64,000 nt of DNA. Source: Colocasia esculenta (Eukaryota > Streptophyta > Magnoliopsida > Alismatales > Araceae). The translations under genes were made by a program, and so were the position numbers. The notes under the pieces were generated by a model. The model did no database searches, was not told where the DNA came from, and worked only from the letters and a program-made list of their open reading frames with translations. The stretch is taken from positions 179,404,348 to 179,468,347 of the forward strand of contig CM024753.1 of the NCBI GenBank assembly GCA_014218235.1. The letters run 5' to 3'. This document shows, piece after piece, positions 54,471 to 64,000 of this stretch. How positions within the stretch are numbered: the stretch's first letter is position 1; each line of letters begins with the position of its first letter.

Positions 54471-55106
54471 AGAGAGGATAGCTCAAAAAAAGCTCCATCT
54501 CCTCAAGATAGTAAGAGAGAGCAAGAAATCCCTACATGCAATTGAAGAGCTAGACCCGTTGGGGTCCTTCACGTCGGATTGGCCACCTCCTCCTCTATCC
54601 ACGCCGCTCCAACTCTCCGCCACGAGCATGCCGGCACCTCCACACCCAAAACACCTGAGAAGGGAGAGGGGAAGCTCTCCCACCGTGGAGAGGAAGAGGG
54701 AAGGGAGGAAGGAGAAGAAAGAAGAAGAAAGAGATGCATGCCTGCCTTAAGACCTCGGGACTGAGGTCGCGACAAAGAGCGCATCACGTTCTTACCAAAA
54801 TGCGACAGGAACATTGTCGCCTTCTCAAAAGTTCCGACAGGCCTTCTGACAGGCAGACAACCTCCAATCCACCTGTAACACCTGCACGTGCCTCAGGTGA
54901 ACATGACAACTGGCACGTCGCCTTCACATACAAGAGCGTAGACACGTGGCACACCAGCCACAAACAAACCACAGGAACGCGACACAGAGACCGTCCCCTT
55001 CTCAACAAGAAGGCGACATGGATCCCGTCGCGTTCAGAACACGACACCTTGATCCATCGCGATCTGATGATCAACAGCAAGGACAACCAAAACTGGGGAT
55101 GTTACA

Positions 55107-57936
55107 AATCTAACCAACATAAAATAATTTCGTCCTCGAAATTAAGGGCGAAACTTGGTCGGTGAAATCAATAAATGCAAGGAGACCACTAAGTCGCACC
55201 TCGACTCCCAATGGTCACAACCACGACCCCACCATGAATGGATTGCCTAATCAGACATCCGATAGTTCACAGAGCGCACACCAACCGGGGCGGAGCACAT
55301 AATCGGGTGTCGACAACTCCATAGACGCGGTACACACCAAACCGACCAGAAACAACTGAATCCGCCAGTCGGAAACCACACGACTGACCCCTCAACAGAC
55401 AACACCGTTGAGACCAACCTGACAGTAACCCACTCTGTCACCAACAGAAGTCGACAGAGGACACATCTACTGACTGTAAGCCGAGAAAACGACAAGAAGT
55501 CAGCCACAAGACTCTGTTGAATGGCCCCGCACTACTATAAATAGTTAGCACTTGCAGCAAAGCCAAACGAGAGTTTTGTAGGGTGACCTGAAGCCAAGCG
55601 GCAATAAGCACGTGGGGAACACCTCGACACGCAGGACGGTGTCCACTGGCACCACTCGATCTCACCCAGACCATCCTCGTGGTCCGACCTAGACACACAA
55701 CAACTGTAGAGCCACGAAAAACTTAAAACATTCACTCCAAGGCACAATGCGCAGAGATAAAATCAAGAAAACACGTCTGAGTCTGGGCCAAAACCAGGCA
55801 ACTCAAGACATCGGCAACCCACACGGGAAAACGAAACACCCACAGAGGTCGAGGACAACACGTCGACCTCTGAGTAGGACCCAAGCCAGCGTTGGGTACC
55901 ACCACCGAACACACTCACTCCTCAAGCGAGAGAGAGAAAACTTAAACATAGGTCATAACTAAAGCTAAGTGTACCACCGATAGGGCTACCTAAACAAGGC
56001 AAAGTAGCCACTCCATAGTGATAACGTACAATACAACCACAAGGCAAAGGTCAGCATACAAGTCCCAGAAGCAGAAACTCAACGCTTCCAACACCGAGCA
56101 ACCTTGCGAATGCATGAACAAAATTCGAAAACAAAGCCCACGGGCACCGCTTACAGTGATACCACAAGCACCAAAACCCGCCGAAGTGTAGTACGTACAA
56201 CTACACTAACGGCCCCGAAACGGCACCGGGCCCACAGGAGGGGACTCACCACTAGGGACCCACAAGAGAAACACAAAGAAAGCTAACAGCTTCAAGAGCG
56301 CAACAACCACATCGGCTCTAGAAGCACCCAAAACATAAGGCACCGCTCCTACCTCCACAGGCAGAGAGGACCACACACTAAACGGCGACAAGTGCCTCCA
56401 AGCGCAGACAGAGGCACATGAAAAACACACACCGGAGCGATGCCTGCACAAGCAAGCCAAACCAAAGAAGATCGGCGATGCCTCACACTGAACAACAAGG
56501 CACGCTGCCTCAGATCGTCCAATTAGACAACAAGGAACCAACACAACAATCGACGGCACAAATAGGTACACCATGACCTATCGCGCCACAAGAAAACAAC
56601 GCGCACGAGAAGAGCAACCAGCTCAACCTCAAAGAGGCTCAAGGGAGGGGACCTTCGCCAAAAGGTCACCACGGTGCGCAACACGGCACCAAACACCATG
56701 GTAGAGTACTACCACACCGAGCAACCCATGAAAGGCAGGGGAGGAAGGCACACAACAAGCCTCCTCCACACATGAAAGAGGAAAATCACAGCACAAGGCT
56801 AGCACTCACACAAGAGGCACAGCTAGCCAAACACCATGACGCTCGCCAAACCACCGTTAATTTGCAAGAGTGCGTGGGGCACAGAAGAACAAGCAGAAAC
56901 AATTGAACCCACAGGGACACACGTAGTCCCGTCGGCACAACCAAGAGACTTGGAAGCGAACAACGCGGTGAACTGGCCAACATAGGGCCATGCACATGGT
57001 CAAGGTCCCTCACCTTGACCCAAGGCAAACAAGCAGACTGCACGCAATAGTCCAACCAATAAAACTGCACAACACAACAGAGTGCTAGTGCAGCACAACC
57101 AACCAAACAACATAGACCTCAAACCAAAGAGGTAACACAGTGGAAGATATCAACGAGCACAAAAATAGCCTCGGAGAGAAACCCTCACCAAGACAACAGC
57201 AAACGGTTCTAGGAAACCTCACCAGAACACAGGCAACCAAGCGATGCACCTCAACCCAGAGGGCGATGCAACAAAAACCAGAAACGAGCACAACACCGTT
57301 CTGGGGAAACCTCACTTCTACCAGAACCAACAGAGAAGAACTCTGAGAGCACCTCACCAGAGCTCACAACCAGCTAGCATCAGGCCGACAAAAACCACAG
57401 ACAAGTGTCACCGCACTCAACCAGCGATGCAACACGACACACAAAACATCTCCTTAGCCTGAGCAACAATGTCGACCAAGCAGAGCACAGTGCACGACAG
57501 CATATAGACAACAGACCACACACAACCAACACAGCACACACCCCAACAAAAGGGGGGCGGTCCACAAGGCAAGGACACCTTCGACCGGTTCCACAGACGA
57601 CAACCCTGCACCGGTGAAGGCCACACCACACGTAGGCTCTCTCAGCCTTCACGACACACCCATACGGATGCGTAGGCCGACGACGAACCCAACCGTAGTA
57701 CGAGCGAACCAGACGACCACACTCGTCGCATGCACACCCAGCAAGATCAGCAAACTCTCCTGCAACTCACATGAGGATCTTGCTGGAAAGCTACGCACCT
57801 ACAATACATAACAAAATGCTCATGCCTAAAACTAACAACCACATACGGGCCGGCAGCATACTAGTACCTTTCTTTGGGACAACCATAGTTATTAACTCAT
57901 TACAAATCTCATCGAACCTCTGAGCTCTGATATCAC
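55107..57936 (-). other. Internal domain of element L, non-coding
   Basis: 2,830 bases without gag, protease, RT or integrase motifs in either strand. The plus strand is rich in A and C and poor in T (so the minus strand is G/T-rich). Open frames up to about 120 codons are present on the minus strand, but their products are Val/Leu/Ser/Cys-rich and look like composition artefacts. Only the FEDE-like relic near 55130 resembles pol. Confidence 0.7.
57924..57935 (-). promoter_or_regulatory. Element L primer binding site, one-base variant
   Basis: Minus strand reads TGATATCAGAGC, one base different from the iMet complement TGGTATCAGAGC, one base inside the LTR. Confidence 0.8.
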
Positions 57937-60900
57937 TATAACGACCCGACCTCCCGGACCCCCCGCCAGGGACCCCGAAGGTCGCACCGCCACCCACGGA
58001 TCTGAAGACCCGAAGGGTTAGAATTTAGTCCATTGAGATAAGCAATGAATTCAAATAACTATAACAAGAAAGTTCGTACATAATAAGAGAAACATGTACA
58101 ACATTTCCCAAATAAAAGTACAAGTACAGAAAAAAAAAGTGCAATCCTTAAGGGGCATACCCCGAGGACTTGCAGAAAGGAACCTCTCAACTCACACAGT
58201 ACAAGAGCTCTCATGCTTGCACTCTCACACTGTTGGCGACGCACGGCGGAACCAACCGCCACCTCAACTGTCCAGCACTGAACTCATGTGATAGCGATTC
58301 CCTACCTGAAAAAAGTAGGGGGGTGAGCCTCGCGAACAAGGCCCAGTAGAGATAACCATTCCCTTACGTGCCAGAGCAGTAGAAACTCCAAAGAATGTGA
58401 AAGCAAACTACACTAGAAAGTTGTAACTAAGGAAAACTACTAAGCTAGCTACTGCAAAATAGTGGAAACAGAGTAATGCCATGACCAACAACCAGAGTCG
58501 GCCACACACAACTCCCGTAGAACCAACGGAGTTAGACACGATGTGGAAGCAACCCTCGGCACACACATGCCGAGACAAACAGCTCATGGAACACCGGAGC
58601 AACCACGTGAGACCAGAGTCTCACCACAAGCACGGCCACTTCAGACCTCCACAAGGTTGAGGAAAGGTACACAAACAGGTGTCACCACGAACGACACCTA
58701 GCAATCACGTGAGAAAGACATCTCACCACAAGCACGGTCGCCTCAAACCTCCACAAGGTCGAGGACCAACAACAGAAGTTACAGAACCACTCCGAACCCC
58801 GTACACACCACGAGGTCAGGAAACCTCACATGCCGATGACACCACAGATGACACCAAGGAACGAACTACAGAACAACGGTCGAGGACAGCACAAGGCACA
58901 CCGAGAGAACACACAACGCAGAAGCCACCAGAATCTTAGGCCAACAAGGCCAGACTAACGATGCCCATGAAAACTAGACGCGGCCAGGCTATAACCGCCG
59001 TGCAAGCTAGGGCAATGGATCACACTTGGAAACACGTGAGGGAAACATCGTCACTACAATAGCAACCAAGCCACCGCCACTGGCAGTCAAGAGGAGGACA
59101 CACCGGCCACTCCCTCTACTCATCAGCCACCGGCTCCTGCCTACCACCTCCCCGGAAGAGTGAGGCCAGAGAGCCAACATAGAGAACAGCACACATGAAC
59201 AACCGCAACCCGGCCGAGTTGCGACCCCACGCCTAACACCGCGACGTGGCTCCGGAACCAACGCCAAGAGAGGCTGTGAGAAGGACTAGTTGATCTGCGC
59301 TGGAAGAACAACCAAACCACCTCGACGTCTGAGACTCAGCTAAGAGAGCTCTACAAATGACTCTACGTCGTAGTCCCCTACCGTTTTCCCCTTAGCTCCA
59401 GAGTTTGTCACTCGAGCACTCCCTCCATCGGAGAACTCTCTCAACGGACGAGCAGAGACTGGGGGTCCCAAGTAACGGTAACAACTTTTGAATGGAACAA
59501 GCCCTCGAGTGCCAAGCACTGGGTGAACTGGGAATAGGCGAGGCAACCACAACAAGCAAACAGAACTGCTGGCTCGTAACCAAGACAAGCCCAGCAGGCA
59601 CAGGGCACGCACGACACAACTCCCGAAACTCCCAGGAGGTTCATCGGTCACACAAGAACACACACCTCAGCCAGGAACTTAGAATTACAGAAAAGGCTAC
59701 ACAACAGCACAGAAGCTAGAAGGCGACAAGAAGCCCGTCACAATCAGAACCAGAAAGTGACACAGAACCTATCGCGACCAGAAAGCGACAGCCAGGGTGT
59801 CGCCTTCAGATGATGAACGCGACATATCGACCCATCGCGTTCTTCATCTGAAGATAGAGCCCTTGTGAAAGACCGCCCCAAAGCCCACACCCACAACTCG
59901 ATCAGGGGAGCAACCACAGAACACCAGTCATGTGCCTAAGTTGGGAAAGAAACATTCCCCAAACCAACTTAGGCACATACCACCCTTGTGAAGCTCGTAA
60001 ACAAGGAAACCTGACGGGCAAGGGGAACACGACAACAATCCTATCGCAACAAGAAGGCTACAATAAGGCTATCGCCTTCAGAAGCTGAATGCGATGTATC
60101 GACCCATCGCGTTCCTCATCTAAAGGCAGAACCCTTGGGGCAGAACCACCCCAAGGCCCACACCCAAGGAAACCATAGAGATAAACCACTAGCTGAAAGA
60201 CGAACCCTGTGCCAATTTTGGGAGACCTCCCTCTAACCAACTTGGATACGAGCCACCCCCACCAAGATCGGAAATGGGAAAACAGAAGGGCAAGTAGAAC
60301 ACGACGGCTATCCTGTCACAACAAGAACACGGAAGAAGGCCCGTCGCCTTTTGACTGATATCGCAATAGCTAAAATGTCGTGATCTCAATTAGAAGATTG
60401 AGACTGGGGATGGGGCCATCCCACGATCCCCCAAGCTACAAAATGACCACCAGAGAGGTTAGGGAGAAGAGAACACACCTCCAACACAATGGAAGAAGGC
60501 TCGAGGGGCACCAATGCCACCTCTCCTCGCCCACAAACCATAAGGAAACTAAACTACCCAAGAGGGAGCACCACCGACAAGCATTCTCCAGTGCAAAACC
60601 ACATGAAAGCCTCGAGCACAGGGAGGATAGCTCAAAACAAACTCTATTTCCTCAAGACAGTAAGAGAGAGCAAGAGATCCCTACATGCAATTGAAGAGCT
60701 AGACCCGTTGGGGCACTCTACGTCGGATTGGCCGCCTCCTCCTCGCTCCACGCCGCTCCAACACTCCGCTACGAGCACGCCGGCACCTCCATGCCCAAAA
60801 TGCCTGAGAAGGGATAAGGGAAGCTCCCCCACTGCGGAGAGGAGAAGGGAAGGGAGGAAGGAGAAGAAAGAAGAAGAAAGAGATGCATGCCAGCCTTAAG

Positions 60901-61170
60901 ACAGGCCTTCTGACATGCAGACAACCTCCAGACCATGTGTCACACCTGCACGTGCCTCAGGTGAACACGACAACTGGCACGTCGCCTTCACGCACAAGAG
61001 CGCGGACACATGGCACACCAGCCACAAACAGACCACAGGAACGTGACACAGAGGCTATCGCCTTCTCAACAAGAAGGTGACATGGATCCCGTCGCGTTTA
61101 GAACGCGACACCTTGATCCGTCGCGATCCCATGATCAACACCAAGGACAACCAAAACTTGGGATGTTACA
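57937..61170 (-). repeat. Element L 5' LTR
   Basis: Uninterrupted 3,234-bp copy. It served as the reference to locate the inserts M and O in the other LTR. Confidence 0.87.
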
Positions 61171-61175
61171 TATAT
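61171..61175. repeat. Target-site duplication TATAT, right copy (element L)
   Basis: Matches 45779-45783 and is followed by the continuation of LTR K. Confidence 0.75.
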
Positions 61176-61855
61176 TGTTCCGATTGATGTATACTTAACT
61201 CATATACTTCCGATTAGTTACTAGTTTGATTCTGATATATCGATTAGAGAACAAACATTCTAATTATTAAAGACTTCAGTTAGATTATGTCAAAATATAT
61301 TGGTTGTATCGATTACTCTTACTTTCTCTCTTGTTTTGGAGCACAAACCTGATGAATTTCAAAACCTCATGCATGTCTTGTACTCAATATCTCCTGCATA
61401 TTTGAAGGTCCTACAAACATTAAAATAGACCTTTCCTCTCTATCTCCAACCATATTTTCTTACCTTGTGCATGTTACATAAGATCCCATCTTTTCTGTCA
61501 AATAAAAGAAAACTACCTAGAATAGTAGGCAGTCAGCAGAAAATGCTGGCAGTATGTGAAATTGGTATGGGCTTAATAACACATGATTCTTCTTACCTAA
61601 CACATTCCTCTATGCATTAAATGCTTGCAGGTGTCTGGTACTCACACAATGCTTACTTTAGAAACTCCAAGCTCCTTGGAAACATGAACATATTAAGGAA
61701 GAAGGCTCAATGGATCTCTCAACGAATATCATCCTCTAGTCTATAAAAGATGAAGACTGCAAATCACATATCAACATTTTTGAACAAAAGATTCTTCAAG
61801 AAAGTGTGAGAGGAATTGTTGAGTGCTCAAAGAAAAACTTTCAACTTCCAGTTTT

Positions 61856-61955
<100 letters not shown>

Positions 61956-62495
61956 TTGCATTCCTAATGTTTCCCTTTTTTAAAGAGATTGTCATTTGTC
62001 TAAGAGTGTGTTCTTCTATAATTCTTGATCCTGTTAGATGTTGTCTCAGATCAAGCCTGGTTATTGTACATCTTGAGCTTAGTCTAGGGACTCTCCTAAA
62101 ACTCTCTTGCGATTTAGGTTGTGCCTCTTCGGTTGAAGAGAAGGCTTGTAGTGTCAAGCGTTGTTCCCCTTGGTAGAAGGGATGACCCGTGGTATTAGAG
62201 TGTTGTATGTTCCTCTTCTATGTGTGAAGAGAAGATCATCAGCTGAACTGGTGTGTAACTGTCCTTGAGGGGGACTGTACCATTGGTTAGTAAAATCTCA
62301 AGTAGTTCTTGAGGATTGGATGTAGAACTAAGGAGGAACTTAGTGCCGAACCAAGATAAATTCGTGTATTGCTTGCGTTGTGTCTTAATTATGTCATTAT
62401 GTAATGATAACTATCTTGTTTAAGATCTTTTTGACCTGCAAAAAATTTAAAGCAAGTTATTCAACCCACCTTTTAAGATTGCTAACTGGACAACA

Positions 62496-62500
62496 CATAC
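62496..62500. repeat. Target-site duplication CATAC, right copy (element K)
   Basis: Matches 45055-45059. Confidence 0.8.
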
Positions 62501-64000
62501 TAGTCACAAGAGAAGAGAAGGGGCATGGTACATCTAGTGCAAGAGTATTATGAACATTTCTCATATTTCTTAGCTCGAGAGCATGCCTCCGTCACCTATT
62601 CATTATAGTAGGTTAAGACAAGGTCTATGGTATAAATATTTGAGTGTAATAGGGTCTTTGAAATTAAGATAGATTTTCACCCAATTATATTTTTATAGGG
62701 GTATATATGTACCAAATCCAATCTCAAATTGGTTAATGATCATGATCTTGTTGGTTGTGTGAAGTTTGAGAGAGTTCTTACATTGTGACACTAACGCAGC
62801 TACCCCCCCCCCCCCCCTTCTTCTTTTTCCTGAACCAAATTGGGCTAGGCCTTTTGGACTACTTGAAACATTGCAATGTAAAAGGGTGAGAATTGTGGGT
62901 CACCTTGCAGAGTATGCATAGTGAGTGAATGAGTAAACATGAACAGGACAAGATAGCCGAAGGAAACTTCCAAACATAACCAGCTTGGGACAGCATCTTT
63001 GAGCAATAATGGTAAAAAACTTAGCAGCCTTCTACAGCTGTACCCTGGTCCGGTGTGCCAGGACCATGATCGGTGAGATTCCATGGTACAACATGCTGAA
63101 GGTTTTCATATACTTTTATTGACGAAGGTTTTCATTAATTTATATACACATACATATATAGATGTGTGTGTATATATATAGGTAGATAGATAGATAGGGG
63201 GCGGATCTAAGGAGACCCGGGGTGCATCTAACTTAGATACTAACCCCTCTCAATTTTCTGTCATTTATATCCCTAATGAGTGCCCCAAAAGAGTTGGTAT
63301 ATGTGAGAAGTTTTGTATACACTTGGATATGGTACATGGATTGATGGCATCCCACACACAACCTTATCTTCACATTTATCATCATTCAGCACATGTAGAA
63401 TGCATGTATCTGCATCAATGTGAGTGAAATTTGAGGACAAATTAAGAAGATAAAGGTAAAGTAGTTACATAATGTGCACAACTTACTTCGTTTAAAGGTT
63501 TCCCAAGTACAGATGGATGACAGGAAAGGATCATATATAAGATATTACAGGAACTACTACAAGAAAAGGAAATTAAAACGAAGGGTTGTTACGAGAGATC
63601 GATCATGGAAATAACCAGCTCCCCATATATGGTTAGTCTAGACGATATGATCGATGGCCACCCTTGATTGGATTTGAACCCCATGCTCGTCCTTAATTAA
63701 TTGTCCCTTCTAACCCGGCCAGCTTCTTCCTCTCAGTGCCTGCAACATCTGGACCTGTTGGAGATGGTTAGATCACTTCTCTTCCAGAAATTAACAGAAA
63801 ATGGAACAGCACAGAAAGTCACAGAAATCTGTGGTGCAATCGTAGCAGCAGCTGCAGCTGAAAGAACATGACAAAGAAGCAACAGCTGTAAGCACCCAGG
63901 GAAAACAGCTACCCAGCAAAGGGAAGGAGCAAGTACAAAGAACACGAAGAAACAAGAGCTAAGAAAAAGAGCTGGAGTTGATATATGCTTGCCATCCGTT
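62501..64000. other. Right-hand stretch without recognisable genes
   Basis: No domain-bearing ORF. It contains a C15 run at 62803-62817, TA/TG dinucleotide and GATA repeats at 63140-63198, and otherwise unassigned sequence. It may be older repeat relics or intergenic DNA. Confidence 0.4.

Larger units (their letters stand above)
45784..55106 (-). repeat. Element L 3' LTR, interrupted by M/N and O
   Basis: Pieces 45784-45887, 50265-51310 and 52951-55106 align in order with 57937-61170; together about 3.3 kb. It has a block of about 90 bp (near 54752-54842) that is absent from the other LTR. Its first 100 bases differ from the other LTR mainly by C-to-T and G-to-A changes. Confidence 0.85.
45784..61170 (-). 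mobile_element. Element L: Del/Tekay-like non-autonomous element (LARD-like)
   Basis: On the minus strand both LTRs begin TGTAACATCCC and end GGGTCGTTATA. A primer-site-like TGATATCAGAGC (57924-57935) follows the right-hand LTR by one base, so the element is in minus orientation with its 5' LTR at 57937-61170. The interior (55107-57936) encodes no gag-pol. Just inside the 3' LTR, minus-strand LNFEDEIIL (about 55121-55147) recalls the end of Del pol. The left LTR is inflated to 9.3 kb by M (with N) and O. Size without inserts is about 9.4 kb. Confidence 0.85.

Noticed and set aside
55247..57652. Many minus-strand frames of 70-120 codons in the interior of L
   Set aside because: Explained by the G/T-rich strand, which has few stop codons; products are Val/Leu/Cys/Trp-rich with no domain or conserved order.
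62803..62817. C15 run as a possible LTR end
   Set aside because: Other SIRE LTR end features (CTAGGCT block, CAACA end, primer site) are absent.

Overview
The window is plant nuclear DNA made almost entirely of nested LTR retrotransposons. The evidence is copia pol motifs, iMet-tRNA primer sites (TGGTATCAGAGC), Tat-type gypsy pol with a second RNase H, chromovirus-style LTR ends, LTRs of 2 to 3 kb with C-tracts near their 3' ends, and many 5-bp target-site duplications (TSDs). I see no host protein gene, rRNA, tRNA or CRISPR. The layout suits gene-poor heterochromatin of a large plant genome; the species cannot be named from sequence alone. Letters A to O below are labels for the elements.

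Region 1 (1-8.9 kb): the 3' end of a plus-strand copia element A (polypurine tract at 1036, LTR 1050-2433) cuts the gag gene of a minus-strand SIRE-like element B (gag, primer site, LTR 6871-8886). That gag is also split by a 3.58-kb solo LTR, C (3114-6693, TSD CGAAG).

Region 2 (10.1-42.1 kb): one old minus-strand copia element, D, survives as six pol pieces spread over 32 kb. It was opened by solo LTR E (10798-12503, TSD ACCAC), by a 13.7-kb SIRE-like element F (12538-26282, TSD TAGTG), by an LTR complex G+H (26656-about 31221), and by a 9.3-kb Tat-like gypsy element I (32175-41518, TSD CCAAT). At the E, F and I sites the interrupted reading frame continues exactly once insert and one TSD copy are mentally removed, which confirms the boundaries. 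F carries gag, pol and a decayed extra ORF region of about 3.75 kb. I carries gag-pol on the minus strand and an opposite-strand ORF behind a TATA box between pol and its 3' LTR.

Region 3 (42.1-62.5 kb): an LTR-like block J is followed by a SIRE-type solo LTR K (45060-62495, TSD CATAC). K is split by a minus-strand Del/Tekay-like element L (45784-61170, TSD TATAT) with 3.2-kb LTRs and a non-coding 2.8-kb interior. L's left LTR holds solo LTR M (45888-50264, TSD GAGAT), which holds SIRE-type solo LTR N (47972-50000, TSD AACAC). L's left LTR also holds solo LTR O (51311-52950, TSD CACAC). This is a four-level nest. From 62.5 to 64 kb I see only simple repeats.

All coding regions belong to mobile elements and nearly all are broken by stops or frameshifts. 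The most informative structures are the tandem arrays and hairpin modules inside the LTRs, the extra ORF in F, the antisense ORF in I, and the TG...TA ends shared by both LTRs of L.
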